A DNA stretch of 64,000 nucleotides from NCBI RefSeq assembly GCF_002086115.1, contig NZ_MVHJ01000001.1, positions 62,001-126,000 of the forward strand, written 5' to 3'. This stretch comes from Mycolicibacterium bacteremicum (GTDB taxonomy: Bacteria; Actinomycetota; Actinomycetes; Mycobacteriales; Mycobacteriaceae). The notes under the pieces are model-generated. The model had not been told where the DNA came from. It did no database searches and worked only from the letters and a program-made list of their open reading frames with translations. The position numbers and the translations under genes were made by a program. The first letter of the stretch is position 1; each line of letters opens with the position of its first letter. Shown here piece by piece: positions 8,672 through 17,629 of this stretch.

Positions 8672-11514
8672 CTCGCTTCCTCCAGCATTGCCACCGCCAC
8701 CGACAGACACCGCTGCCGCACCGCATCCCAGTCGGTGTCGGCCGGTGCCGTCGCGTCCGGATCGTCCGAGGGCTGCGGGTCGGCGAGTCGCCGGACGAGT
8801 TGCGTGGCGACCCAGTGCGCCCGTGGGCGTTGTCCACAGTAGTACCGGTCCATGCCGGTCAGGACGCGGGCCGCGGTATCGGTTTCCATCGAGTCGACCA
8901 ACCGGGCGAACTCGGCGTAATCGCGGGTGCTGTTGCGGCACATCAACAGAAAGCTCTTCATGCGCAGCGTCTCGGCGCCGGTCGGGATCAGCAGCCGGTC
9001 ACCGGTGGGCAGCTGGACGTTGGTGGCCTCCATCGGACCGCGGCGCTGCACCGGCAGCCGCTCGGAGTCCGAGGCGGTCTCCAGCGCGTCGAGCGCGACG
9101 TTGATCCGGCCACGCCACACCGTCACCGGGTGCGGCGGGCGGGTGATCGACCCGGTGGTGCTGATCCGGCTGGCCAGCCGCCGCTCGGGTTCGGGGCCGC
9201 AGCCGCTGAAGGCCAGCGGATCGGCCACCACGACGGTCTGCGGGGCCAGTCGCTTGAGCTTGGCCGCGGACTTGACCACCATCCGGAGGTCCTGTCCGGG
9301 CGCGGCCAGGGCGGTCTCGGGCACCAGCACCAGGTCCCCGATGTCGACCTTGGGCAGCGGCTTCTCGAAGTCCACCGACGGCAGGATCCGGTCCAGCCAC
9401 CGCGGCAGCCACCAGTTCCACTCGTCGAACATCGCCATCAGGGCGGGCACCAGCACCAGTCGCACGATGGTGGCGTCCACCGCGATCGCGGTCGCGCAGG
9501 CGACGCCGATCTGGGCGACCAGCGGCATGCCCGCGAAGGCGAACCCGATGAACACCGCGATCATGATGAGCGCCGCGCTGGTGATGGTGCGGGCACTGGT
9601 CGAGATGCCGTAGGCGACGGCATCGCGGGTGTTGTTGGTGATCAGGAAGCGTTCCCGGATGCGGGTCAGCAGGAAGATCTCGTAGTCCATGGACAGGCCG
9701 AAGGTCATGGCCAGCACCAGTGGGGGCACCGTGCTGTCCAGCGACTCCAGCGGGGCGAAGCCCAGATCCTCCAGCCAGCCCCACTGGAAGACCACCACCA
9801 GGCTGCCGTAGGCGGCCGCCACCGACAGCACCGTCATCAGCACGCCCTTGAGCGCCAGGAACACCGACCGGATCGCGATCAGCAGCATCACGAACGCGAT
9901 CACCGCGACGAACACGAACACCCAGGGCTGTGCCGCCGAAACCTGATCGTCGAAGTCCTTGATCAGTGCCGTCGGCCCGCCGACGTCGATCCGGGCGTCA
10001 CCGATGTCCAGGGCGGGCAGCTCTGTGCGCATCCAGTCCACGGCGTCGCGGGCCCGGAAGTCCTCCGGGTCCACCGACAGCACCGCCGACAGCAGGGCGC
10101 TGTTGTCGGTATTGCCGATTACCGCCGGTGTCACGGTCGCGACATCGGGACCCTCGGCCATCTTGCGCGCGACGGTGTCGATCGCGGCCTGCGCCTGCGG
10201 GCCGCCGGCGTCGCCGCCGGGGAAGGTGATCATCACCCGGACCGGGCCGAGCGCCCCGGGGCCGAGGGCCTCGGCGGCCGCGTTCACCCCGCCGCGGATC
10301 TCGTGGCTGGGGTCGAACTGACGCAGCATGCTGTTGCCCAGCGTCATGGCGAAGGCGGGGGCGGCCATGATCAACAGCACCACCGCGGCGACCGAGGCCG
10401 ACACCCACGGCCGGCGCATGACGGCACCGATCCAGCGGGTCCAGAACCGGGACTGGGTGGTGTCGGGCCGGCGCGACCAGTGCAGCAGCCGGGACCGTTT
10501 GGCGGCGGACCGACCGAAGGTGGCCAGCACCGCGGGGATGAGCGTGGTCGAGGTGAGCACCGCGACGGCCACCGCCAGGATGGCGCCGGTGGCCATCGAC
10601 TGCAGGATGGGGGTGTTGATCAGGTAGATGCCGGAGACGGAGGCGATCACCGTCATTCCGGACAGCACCACCGCCAGTCCGGAGGTCGCCATCGCCCCGT
10701 CGATGGCCTGCGCGGAATCGCGTCCGGCCCGCAACTCCTCGCGGTAGCGCATCAGGATGAACAGCGAATAGTCCACCGCGACCGCGATACCGAACATCGA
10801 CACCGTCGAGGTGGCGAACACCGACATGGCCATCACGTGGGACAGCAGGAAGACCACGCCCATGGTGACCACGACGGTGCAGATGCCCAGCAGCAACGGC
10901 ATGGCCGCGGCCGCCAGCGATCCGAACACCGCCAGCAGAATGATCAGCACAACCGGGGCGTTCCACTTCTCGGCCTGTGCGATGTCGTGCTTGGTGGCCT
11001 GCTGTGCGGCGGCGCCGAGCGCGCCCTGTCCGATGACGTAGAGGCGGACCTTGCCGTTCTCGGACTGGCCGGCCTGCTCGCCCTCGATGCCGACCTTGTC
11101 GCGCAACTGGTTGGCGATGTCGACCGCACCGCTGTTGTTGAAGTCGACCTGCAGCTGCACGACGTAAGGCCGGTCCGGCGCCGGCGGTGGTTGCTGTGGG
11201 TTCGGGATCTCCTTGACCGAGGGCACCTCGCCGGCGATGCGCTGCAGCTGTGCGACGGCGGCGTTCATGTCCTCGAAGGACGCGTCGGCACGCGGCACGG
11301 CCACCAGCGCCAGCGGCGAGGCACCCTGCTCGGGGAACTGCTCTTCGAGTTGGTGCTGGAGTTGCAGCGACTGGGACCCCGCGACTTCGAACCCGCCGCC
11401 GGTGAGCCGGTCGGAATGGTTCAGTGCGAGGTAAACGGAGGGCACGAGTAGCAGCACCCACACCACAAACACCGCCCAGCGATATCTGCGCAGGCTGCTG
11501 CTCAAGCGCATCAT
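8668..11514 (-). CDS. mmpL11: MmpL11 RND-family lipid/haem transporter
   Basis: The 948-residue inner-membrane protein has the MmpL layout: TM1 near residues 12-30, a periplasmic loop, a block of five TMs ending in MRYREELR, a second periplasmic loop and a second TM block with the TFGLSMDYEIFLLTRIRER signature. A hydrophilic C-terminal tail of about 200 residues ends VAVAMLEEAR, as in M. tuberculosis MmpL11. The family exports mycolate wax esters and long-chain lipids to the envelope, and MmpL11 has been linked to haem uptake. The first of two adjacent ATGs (11514) gives MMRLSSSLRRYRW. It is divergent from the haem-binding protein gene. Confidence 0.95.
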   Translation of the reverse strand: MMRLSSSLRRYRWAVFVVWVLLLVPSVYLALNHSDRLTGGGFEVAGSQSLQLQHQLEEQFPEQGASPLALVAVPRADASFEDMNAAVAQLQRIAGEVPSVKEIPNPQQPPPAPDRPYVVQLQVDFNNSGAVDIANQLRDKVGIEGEQAGQSENGKVRLYVIGQGALGAAAQQATKHDIAQAEKWNAPVVLIILLAVFGSLAAAAMPLLLGICTVVVTMGVVFLLSHVMAMSVFATSTVSMFGIAVAVDYSLFILMRYREELRAGRDSAQAIDGAMATSGLAVVLSGMTVIASVSGIYLINTPILQSMATGAILAVAVAVLTSTTLIPAVLATFGRSAAKRSRLLHWSRRPDTTQSRFWTRWIGAVMRRPWVSASVAAVVLLIMAAPAFAMTLGNSMLRQFDPSHEIRGGVNAAAEALGPGALGPVRVMITFPGGDAGGPQAQAAIDTVARKMAEGPDVATVTPAVIGNTDNSALLSAVLSVDPEDFRARDAVDWMRTELPALDIGDARIDVGGPTALIKDFDDQVSAAQPWVFVFVAVIAFVMLLIAIRSVFLALKGVLMTVLSVAAAYGSLVVVFQWGWLEDLGFAPLESLDSTVPPLVLAMTFGLSMDYEIFLLTRIRERFLITNNTRDAVAYGISTSARTITSAALIMIAVFIGFAFAGMPLVAQIGVACATAIAVDATIVRLVLVPALMAMFDEWNWWLPRWLDRILPSVDFEKPLPKVDIGDLVLVPETALAAPGQDLRMVVKSAAKLKRLAPQTVVVADPLAFSGCGPEPERRLASRISTTGSITRPPHPVTVWRGRINVALDALETASDSERLPVQRRGPMEATNVQLPTGDRLLIPTGAETLRMKSFLLMCRNSTRDYAEFARLVDSMETDTAARVLTGMDRYYCGQRPRAHWVATQLVRRLADPQPSDDPDATAPADTDWDAVRQRCLSVAVAMLEEAR

Positions 11515-11789
11515 GAACTGCTGGATGGCGCCCCTGGCCTTTCTCCCCGGCTGCTGTAAGCCAGAGCGTACCGCAGCGGCCTGTGAGTCGACCTGCGCTC
11601 GTTCCCGGTTGTGACCACCTCGAAACGAGGTTGTGCCGATGATCACCTGCGAGTTTGCTGTGTCGATTGGTTCCGGTGGGGCGGCGATGGCATGATGGCG
11701 GCTGGTCGTTCTGGGTCGGGGATCCGTGCCGTACCGATAGCGGGAGTTCGCGAGCCGCGAGTTGCGCTCCACCGCAAAGGAGATATCCG

Positions 11790-12338
11790 TTGACTGTGAC
11801 CCCCAGTGCCCTCGCCGCGATGCGCCGCGGACTGGTCGTGACATTCGCTGGCTGCCTGGTCGGCGGAGCCGCCGTCGTGCTGGTGTCGGCGCCGGCCGCC
11901 GTCGCCGAGACCGACCCGTGTGAGGCCAGCGAGATCGCCAAGACCATCGGATCGGTCGCCACCTCGATGGGCAACTACCTCGACACCCACCCGGACACCA
12001 ATCAGGCGCTGACCGCCATCGCCGCGCAGCCCGCCGGGCCGCAGTCGCTGGCCGCGGCCAAGACCTACTTCGACGCCAAGCCGGCCGCCGCCAAGGACAT
12101 CCAGCGGTTGCAGGCGCCGCTGGTGCGGTTGTCCACCCAGTGCCAGCTGCCCATCTCGCTGCCGCAGGTGCTCGGCCTCATGCAGGCCGTCCAGCAGCCG
12201 ACCGCCGGACTGCCCACTGCCGGTCTGCCCACTGCCGGACTGCCCACCGCGGGACTTCCCGCCGCCGCGGACGCGGTCAGCCCCGTCGCGCAGGGCACCG
12301 GCGCGCTGCCGGGCCCGGTCGTCCGCGCAATTCCGTAG
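11790..12338 (+). CDS. Secreted haem-binding protein, Rv0203-like hemophore
   Basis: This 182-residue secreted protein has a signal peptide of about 40 residues ending APAAVAE. A four-helix domain follows, with a Cys pair (ETDPCEA and STQCQLP) probably forming a disulfide. Rv0203 of M. tuberculosis, in the same place beside mmpL11, binds haem extracellularly. This protein is longer because of a C-terminal Pro/Ala-rich tail with four TAGLP-type repeats. The start is TTG at 11790, set by a strong AAAGGAG seven bases upstream; the in-frame GTG at 11796 is too distant. Haem delivery to MmpL11 is the accepted model, but it is inferred here. Confidence 0.84.
   Translation: MTVTPSALAAMRRGLVVTFAGCLVGGAAVVLVSAPAAVAETDPCEASEIAKTIGSVATSMGNYLDTHPDTNQALTAIAAQPAGPQSLAAAKTYFDAKPAAAKDIQRLQAPLVRLSTQCQLPISLPQVLGLMQAVQQPTAGLPTAGLPTAGLPTAGLPAAADAVSPVAQGTGALPGPVVRAIP
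12201..12260 (+). repeat. Four 15-bp tandem repeats encoding TAGLP
   Basis: Four consecutive 15-base units (accgccggactgccc and variants) encode T-A-G-L-P four times within the tail of the haem-binding protein. The units differ at one to three bases, so slipped-strand copy-number change is possible without loss of frame. Confidence 0.85.
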
Positions 12339-12357
12339 TCCGCGCCATAATCCAGGG

Positions 12358-13080
12358 GTGCGCACCACGCTGGAACACTCCTCATCCGACGGCACCGGCC
12401 GCACGGTGCTGATGGTCGACGACGACCCGGATGTCCGGACGTCGGTCGCTCGCGGCCTGCGCCATTCCGGATTCGACGTCCGGGTCGCCTCCAACGGCCG
12501 GGAGGCGTTGCGACTGCTCGCCAACGAAGCCCACGACGCGCTCGTCCTCGATGTCCAGATGCCCGAGTTGGACGGCGTGGCGGTGGTGACGGCACTGCGG
12601 GCGCTGGGCAACGAGATCCCGATCTGTGTGCTGTCGGCCCGCGACACGGTCAACGACCGCATCGCGGGGCTGGAGGCCGGCGCCGACGACTATCTGACCA
12701 AGCCCTTCGATCTCGGCGAACTGGTCGCCCGGTTGCACGCGTTGCTACGCCGCGCCAGCCACGCCGAGCGGGAATCGGACGTGATGATCGTCGGACCGCT
12801 GACCATCGACACCGCCCGCCGGCTGGTCTATGTCGACGGTGAACGGGCCGATCTGACCAAGCGCGAATTCGACCTGCTCGCGGTGCTCGCCGAGAACGCC
12901 GGGGTGGTGCTGTCCCGGCAGCGGCTCCTCGAGCTGGTCTGGGGCTACGACTTCGACGTCGACACCAACGTCGCCGACGTGTTCATCTCCTATCTGCGGC
13001 GCAAGCTGGAGCGCGAGGACCGGCCCCGGGTCATCCACACGGTCCGCGGGATCGGTTACGTGCTCCGGGAGGAGGCGTAG
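12358..13080 (+). CDS. PrrA-like OmpR-family response regulator
   Basis: This 240-residue cytoplasmic regulator has a receiver domain (residues 18-130) with acidic residues in MVDDDPD, phospho-acceptor Asp65 in [12 protein letters not shown] and Lys in [12 protein letters not shown] winged-helix OmpR DNA-binding domain follows, with [15 protein letters not shown] and [10 protein letters not shown]. It is closer to mycobacterial PrrA than to other regulators I recall, but the surroundings are not those of prrA, so it is probably a paralogue. The GTG at 12358 follows CATAAT by six bases, suggesting a leaderless message. It forms an operon with the kinase three bases downstream. Confidence 0.92.
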   Translation: MRTTLEHSSSDGTGRTVLMVDDDPDVRTSVARGLRHSGFDVRVASNGREALRLLANEAHDALVLDVQMPELDGVAVVTALRALGNEIPICVLSARDTVNDRIAGLEAGADDYLTKPFDLGELVARLHALLRRASHAERESDVMIVGPLTIDTARRLVYVDGERADLTKREFDLLAVLAENAGVVLSRQRLLELVWGYDFDVDTNVADVFISYLRRKLEREDRPRVIHTVRGIGYVLREEA

Positions 13081-13083
13081 TCC

Positions 13084-14391
13084 GTGGCGCGGTTGTCACT
13101 GCGCACCCGGGTCGCCATCGCCTCCGCTGTCGCCGCTGCCGCCGTGGTGGCGGCGTTCACCGTGCTGACATCGGTGGTGCTCGCGAACAACGATGCGGCG
13201 CAATTGGATCGGCGCCTGGACTCGATCGTCGAGGCCAGCATGTTCCCCGAACAACTGTCCGACCCCAGACGCGGGGTACTGACCACCGGGCGGTCCCGCT
13301 CCACCGGGCAGGTGGTGTTCCAGCGCGGCTTCCAGCTGCCGGCGCTGCCGCCGGGAACCGAGACCGTCGAGGTCAACGGGGTGGAATACCGGGTACGCAC
13401 CATCCCGATGAACCAGCAGGGCGGCGGCATCCTGCTGTCGCTGGGCATCCGCGCCGACAGCATCCTGCTCAACCGGGCCCGGATCCCCATCTATATCTCG
13501 GTCGGCGTGCTGACGGTGTTGGTGGCGGGTGGTATCGGCTGGCTGCTGGCCGGTCCGGCGGTACGCCCGCTGCGCAGGCTGACCGAGCAGACGAAATCTC
13601 TTGGCAGCGGCGGCGTGCCGAATGTGAAGGGGGCCCGCGAGGCTGAGGAGCTCTCCGAGGCCATGGCCGGGATGTTGAGCAGGTTGGCTGCCGCGCAACA
13701 GGCAACCACCCGGTCACTGCAGGCGGCCCAGGACTTCGCGGCCAATGCGGCACACGAACTGCGCACACCGCTGACCGCCATGCGCGCCGACCTGGACACG
13801 CTGCGCATCCACGACCTGCCCGCCGACGAACGCGAGGAAGTGGTCGGCGACCTGCTGCGCGCGCAACGCCGGGTGGAGGCGACGATCACCGCACTCGGAC
13901 AACTCGCGTCCGGCCAACTGGCCCAAGCCGAGGACCGGGAACAGATCGACGTGACCGACATGCTGGATCGCGTCGTGCGGGAGAACGGGCGCATCGATCC
14001 GCCGGTGGACATCACGGTGGCCACCGACGATCACTTCACCGTGTGGGGATGGCCCGGCGGGCTGCGTCTGGCGGTGGACAATCTGGTGCGCAACGCCGCG
14101 ACGCACGGTGCGGCGACGCGAATCGTCTTGACCTGCAATCGGTTACCGGGCCAGTTGCAGATCGTGGTGGACGACAACGGCCGCGGACTGCCCGCCGAGG
14201 AGCGCACCGCGGTGCTGGGCCGGTTCGCCCGCGGCAGCACCGCGGTGCCCGGCGGGTCGGGGCTGGGACTGGCGCTGGTGACCCAGCAGGCGGCGCTGCA
14301 CGGTGGGCGTTTGGACCTCGACGACAGTCCGCTGGGTGGCCTGCGCGCGACGTTGACCATCTCCGAGCGTGCGCCGGATCAGATCGCGTAG
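13084..14391 (+). CDS. PrrB-like sensor histidine kinase
   Basis: The 435-residue kinase has TM1 (about residues 10-35), an extracytoplasmic sensor of about 105 residues, TM2 (about 140-162), and a HAMP region starting RPLRRLTEQTKSL. The dimerisation/phospho-acceptor helix carries His224 in AAHELRTPLTAMR. The ATPase domain has N box LAVDNLVRNAATHG, G1 DDNGRGLP and G2 GSGLGLALV. It resembles PrrB, including the YRVRTI strand in the sensor. It pairs with the regulator just upstream to pass a membrane signal by phosphotransfer. The ligand is unknown. Confidence 0.92.
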   Translation: MARLSLRTRVAIASAVAAAAVVAAFTVLTSVVLANNDAAQLDRRLDSIVEASMFPEQLSDPRRGVLTTGRSRSTGQVVFQRGFQLPALPPGTETVEVNGVEYRVRTIPMNQQGGGILLSLGIRADSILLNRARIPIYISVGVLTVLVAGGIGWLLAGPAVRPLRRLTEQTKSLGSGGVPNVKGAREAEELSEAMAGMLSRLAAAQQATTRSLQAAQDFAANAAHELRTPLTAMRADLDTLRIHDLPADEREEVVGDLLRAQRRVEATITALGQLASGQLAQAEDREQIDVTDMLDRVVRENGRIDPPVDITVATDDHFTVWGWPGGLRLAVDNLVRNAATHGAATRIVLTCNRLPGQLQIVVDDNGRGLPAEERTAVLGRFARGSTAVPGGSGLGLALVTQQAALHGGRLDLDDSPLGGLRATLTISERAPDQIA

Positions 14392-14805
14392 TTTCCTCTT
14401 TTGGCGTTCTCTCAGAGCGGGTTTCGGGGTTCGCCGTCAGTTGGCGATCGTCCTCGCTCACTGCCTGACGGCTGGTGCGGCAGGGTTGCGGACGGCACTT
14501 GTTCCGGGCTCAAGGGGCCCACGTCTACTCGTGCATCGACAGTGTCGGCGCGGGTCGGGCAGCAGGAGCGAGCGTCGTTGCAGCGCGACCGATGTCTTCG
14601 AAAATAGTGGTTGCGCCACTTGACTTCTCGCGGTAAACTCGAACACAAGTTCGAAGCGATGTGGCTCCCACTCTCCAGGTGAGCCCGTGTCGGCGGCATG
14701 CGCCGTCGAGAAGGTTCGACCGACCCTGACGAGGGTTCGGTTGGGCCGTGGTGCCCCTGTGGGGGCGAGTGCGTGTTGGCCTTGTCCGAAAGGTTGGGTC
14801 CCGTT
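14392..14805. other. Intergenic stretch with the SOS-controlled promoter region
   Basis: I see no convincing gene in these 414 bases. The right half holds the SOS box (14639-14654), and GAAAGG about 12 bases before the HNH start serves as a ribosome site. The left half is G+C-moderate sequence with no recognised element; several short frames here lack ribosome sites and coding character. Confidence 0.6.
14639..14654 (+). promoter_or_regulatory. LexA operator (SOS box)
   Basis: TCGAAC-ACAA-GTTCGA is a perfect match to the mycobacterial LexA consensus TCGAAC-N4-GTTCGA. It lies 151 bases upstream of the 13E12-type HNH gene and should repress it until DNA damage. M. tuberculosis 13E12 genes are also LexA-controlled, which supports the assignment. 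Confidence 0.9.
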
Positions 14806-16134
14806 ATGGACGCCACCGATGTGAGTTGTTTTGTTGATGCGTTGATCGATGATTTGGCTCCGGTTGAGGTGCCGAACGATGGTGCTGATCGGACGTTGTT
14901 TCATTTGTTGGAGTGTCCGCGGCCGGTGGTTGATGACGAGGCGTTGTTGGCGGTGTTGGCTGCGGCGGTGACGGCGGGCAATCTGTTGGCTTTTGTTGTC
15001 GCGTCGGCGGTGGCGGCGGCTGAGCGCGCCGGGATCCCGGCGCGAAGACATCTGAAGACGGGCACCGACCTACTGACCCTGCTGGGGATGGCCCCGGGTG
15101 CGGCGGTGCGGGCGGTGCGGGTGGGCCGGGCAGCGCACCTACTGCCGGCGCTGACCACCGCGCAACGGTTGGGTGGGATCAGCATCGAGTTTGCCGATGC
15201 CGTCGGCAAAGGCGTCACCCACATCAACGCCAGAACCGAACTGTCCGAGCAGGATCGGGCGAGCGTGGTGACCAAACTGATGATTCAGACCACGCCGGCC
15301 GAAGTCGGGAAGAAGGCGCGGGCGATCGCCATCGACCGCGCCGCAGCGCTCCCGCCGGAACAGCGTGCGGTACCCATCGCCGAGGACGCCGACCTCAACA
15401 CGATGACCCTGGTCCTGGGCGAGGAGGGTCGATATGAGGCCACCCTCAACCTCGACGTCGGGACCGGGGAAGAACTGTGTGCGGCGCTGGATCCGTTGTG
15501 CCGGCCGGTCCCGCTCCCGGATGGGTCACCGGATCCGCGGCCGATCGAGAAGCGTCGGGGTGATGCGGTCGCGCAGATCCTGCGGACCTACCTGTCGCAG
15601 TCGACACGACCGATGTCCGGTGGGGTGTTACCGCATGTCACGTTGATCCGGCCCGCCACGGTCGCGGCGGCGGGCGGCGAAGAGGCGGTGGACCGGCTCG
15701 GGTTCGGTGGGCCGGTCAGTGCGGCGACCGCGGATCTGATCGCGTGCGATTCCACGCTGACCAAGGTGATCGTCGACCACACCGGCGTGCCGCTCGACGT
15801 CGGCCGCGGCGAGCGGCTGTTCACCCCCGCGATCCGCAAAGCACTGGGCGTGCGCGACGGCGGCTGTGCGCACCCAGGGTGCGGGCGGCCGGTGTCCTGG
15901 TGCGACGCCCACCACATCCGACCCTGGAGTGAAGGCGGCCAGACCAGCCTCGACAACGGTGTGCTGCTGTGCCGGCTGCACCACAGCCTGATCCACCACG
16001 GCGGGTGGCAGGTCTACCTCGGCCGAGACCGTCATCCCTGGTTCATCCCACCGCACACGCCGGGACAGCCCGAGCCCGAGCATCTGCGCTCACACAATCG
16101 ACGCACCATGACCGACCTACCCGCGGCCGCCTGA
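14806..16134 (+). CDS. 13E12-family DUF222/HNH endonuclease-like protein
   Basis: The 442-residue protein has an N-terminal helical DUF222 domain (to about residue 330) and a C-terminal HNH nuclease module. The module includes CAHPGCGRPVSWCDAHHIRPW, DNGVLLCRLHHSLIHHGGW and WFIPP, with Cys and His residues for zinc and metal. It belongs to the REP13E12 family, repeated in mycobacterial genomes and a frequent site of phage or plasmid integration; the cellular role is unknown. The ATG at 14806 is used rather than the frame's earlier starts, because MDATDVSCFVDALIDDL matches family beginnings. The first 220 bases use many T-ending codons, whereas the rest is strongly G/C-ending. An SOS box lies upstream. 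Confidence 0.88.
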   Translation: MDATDVSCFVDALIDDLAPVEVPNDGADRTLFHLLECPRPVVDDEALLAVLAAAVTAGNLLAFVVASAVAAAERAGIPARRHLKTGTDLLTLLGMAPGAAVRAVRVGRAAHLLPALTTAQRLGGISIEFADAVGKGVTHINARTELSEQDRASVVTKLMIQTTPAEVGKKARAIAIDRAAALPPEQRAVPIAEDADLNTMTLVLGEEGRYEATLNLDVGTGEELCAALDPLCRPVPLPDGSPDPRPIEKRRGDAVAQILRTYLSQSTRPMSGGVLPHVTLIRPATVAAAGGEEAVDRLGFGGPVSAATADLIACDSTLTKVIVDHTGVPLDVGRGERLFTPAIRKALGVRDGGCAHPGCGRPVSWCDAHHIRPWSEGGQTSLDNGVLLCRLHHSLIHHGGWQVYLGRDRHPWFIPPHTPGQPEPEHLRSHNRRTMTDLPAAA

Positions 16135-16225
16135 CCAAGTTTTCACCGGCGCACGAAGCACCTTGAAATCTGCACAGAGATAGCGGCCGGGCGGCCGATG
16201 ACGGATCGAGTCGAGGGTCGGCGAA

Positions 16226-16597
16226 TTAGATCCGGGCCGCCCGGCGCAGCTGGGAGATCAGACCGCGCACCGCACTGTCGAGGGCCGCGACCGGGGTGGC
16301 AATGGCCTCACCGATCTCGACGATGGCCTCGACCCGCGCAACGATGACCTCGAGCCGCTCCACCATGGCGATCAGCCGCGGTGCCAGCTCATCGATGCTG
16401 GTGATGGTGGAGTTGAACCGGTCCAGCGTCACATCGAGGTCGCCGATCGAATTGTTCAGCGTCACGACCGTGCGGTCGAGGTCGGTGAGCAGGGTCTCCA
16501 CCTGCACGACGGTGGCATCGGCGTTCAGCGCGGCTTGGGTCAGCGTTCTGATGCGCCGCGTCGCCGGACGGGCGCGGCCGTCGCCCTTGTCTGCCAT
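16226..16597 (-). CDS. Small coiled-coil hypothetical protein
   Basis: This 123-residue protein has no signal peptide. After a basic N-terminus (ADKGDGRARPATRRIRTL) it is almost entirely heptad-like, with regular Val/Leu/Ile spacing from about residue 25 to 115. That predicts a long coiled coil, similar to the apolipoprotein-like or phasin-like small proteins common in actinobacteria. Good codon use and an ATG at 16597 support it as real. The function is unknown. It lies in the synteny breakpoint, tail-to-tail with the HNH gene and divergent from a possible 47-residue frame. Confidence 0.65.
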   Translation of the reverse strand: MADKGDGRARPATRRIRTLTQAALNADATVVQVETLLTDLDRTVVTLNNSIGDLDVTLDRFNSTITSIDELAPRLIAMVERLEVIVARVEAIVEIGEAIATPVAALDSAVRGLISQLRRAARI

Positions 16598-16654
16598 ACA
16601 GGCAAGTATGGATGTTCGGGGAACCTAATCGGCGCAACGCGCGTCTGATCTTGT

Positions 16655-16798
16655 ATGGCGAAGTTCTGCGACGGCATCCTGCGATTGCGCCCGGACCCGG
16701 GGTCGGGCCGGGCGGTGGCCGATTACCTGGCCGGATACGGCGAAGCGCTGGCCGATCGGCGCACGGAGTGCCCCTCGGACCGGATGGTCGAGGACTGA
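16655..16798 (+). CDS. Possible 47-residue protein
   Basis: An ATG-to-TGA frame at 16655-16798 encodes a 47-residue, Arg/Asp-rich product beginning MAKFCDGILRLRPDPGSG, with two cysteines. Its third-position G/C content is high, but so is the background. I see no good ribosome site upstream. It starts 57 bases from the divergent coiled-coil gene. It may be a real small gene, the remnant of a longer one lost at the rearrangement, or chance. Confidence 0.3.
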   Translation: MAKFCDGILRLRPDPGSGRAVADYLAGYGEALADRRTECPSDRMVED

Positions 16799-16831
16799 GG
16801 GATCAAAGGCGCTCCGGCGGACGCGCTTTGT

Positions 16832-16929
16832 CGGGGACCGAGGCTCAGGCGGGCGGCTTGCTCGACGGGCACAGGTGCCTCGGCGGTCGTGCTCGCCGGG
16901 GACCGAAGCTCAGGCGGGCAGCTTGCTCG
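16832..16929. repeat. Direct repeat duplicating the 3' end of pgl
   Basis: Bases 16832-16864 and 16897-16929 are 33-base direct repeats with two mismatches, offset by 65 bases. The second copy carries the last codons and stop of pgl, and the first copy is an extra tail outside the gene. It looks like a scar of local duplication or recombination at the synteny breakpoint. Confidence 0.8.
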
Positions 16930-17629
16930 CCGACGCCTTGTCCAGCAGCCACACGGTCTTCTCTCGGCCCGTCGCGCCCGCTGCCGGGATGTCGACCGCG
17001 GCCGCTCCACCGATTGCCGCAGCCACGGCGTCGGCCTTCTCCTCGCCGGCCACCACCAACCACACCTCGCGGGCGCGCTGCACCGCGGGCAAGGTCAGCG
17101 TGATGCGCCGGGGCGGCGGCTTGGGGGAGTCGGTGACGGCGACGACGAGGCGGTCGGTCTCGCGCACCGCGGCGGTATCGGGGAACAGCGAGTTGATGTG
17201 CCCCTCTCCGCCCATACCGAGCAGGTGCACGTCGAACTCGTCGGGCAGCACCCGCTGATAAGCCTTGGCGGCGCGTTCGATGTCCTCGCCGAATTCGCCA
17301 TCGGAGGCGGCCATGGCGTGCACGTTCTCGCCGGGGATCGAGATGCTCTCCAGCAGTGCCTCGCGGGCCTGCCGGAAATTGCGCTCCGCGTCATCGTGGG
17401 GCACGAAACGCTCGTCGCCCCAATACAGATGGACCTTGGCCCAGTCGATATCGGGGCTGTATCCGGTCACATGGCGCAGCAGGTCGATCCCCACGGTGCC
17501 CCCGGTCAGCACCACGTCGGCGCGGCCGCGGTTGACGATCGCCGATGTGATGACGCCGACCAGACGCGCCGCAGCGGCCTTCGCCAGTTCCTTGGCATCG
17601 AGGTAGGTCTCGATCACCTGCTCAGACAT
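16910..17629 (-). CDS. pgl: 6-phosphogluconolactonase
   Basis: Pgl (also called DevB) hydrolyses 6-phosphogluconolactone to 6-phosphogluconate, the second step of the oxidative pentose phosphate pathway, in the cytoplasm. The 239-residue protein has the glucosamine-6-phosphate isomerase-like fold, with [13 protein letters not shown], the catalytic-region motif [20 protein letters not shown] and [15 protein letters not shown]. It is the last gene of the tkt-tal-zwf-opcA-pgl operon and overlaps the opcA 3' end by eight bases. The start at 17629 ([20 protein letters not shown]) is the usual one. A fragment of its 3' end is repeated just downstream. Confidence 0.95.
   Translation of the reverse strand: MSEQVIETYLDAKELAKAAAARLVGVITSAIVNRGRADVVLTGGTVGIDLLRHVTGYSPDIDWAKVHLYWGDERFVPHDDAERNFRQAREALLESISIPGENVHAMAASDGEFGEDIERAAKAYQRVLPDEFDVHLLGMGGEGHINSLFPDTAAVRETDRLVVAVTDSPKPPPRRITLTLPAVQRAREVWLVVAGEEKADAVAAAIGGAAAVDIPAAGATGREKTVWLLDKASASKLPA

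Noticed and set aside
8800..11451. 883-residue plus-strand frame opposite mmpL11
   Set aside because: It is the complementary shadow of a high-GC gene, rich in Gly/His/Arg/Gln, with no domain.
14698..14805. 36-residue N-terminal extension of the HNH gene
   Set aside because: Its sequence is unlike family beginnings and includes the promoter region after the SOS box.
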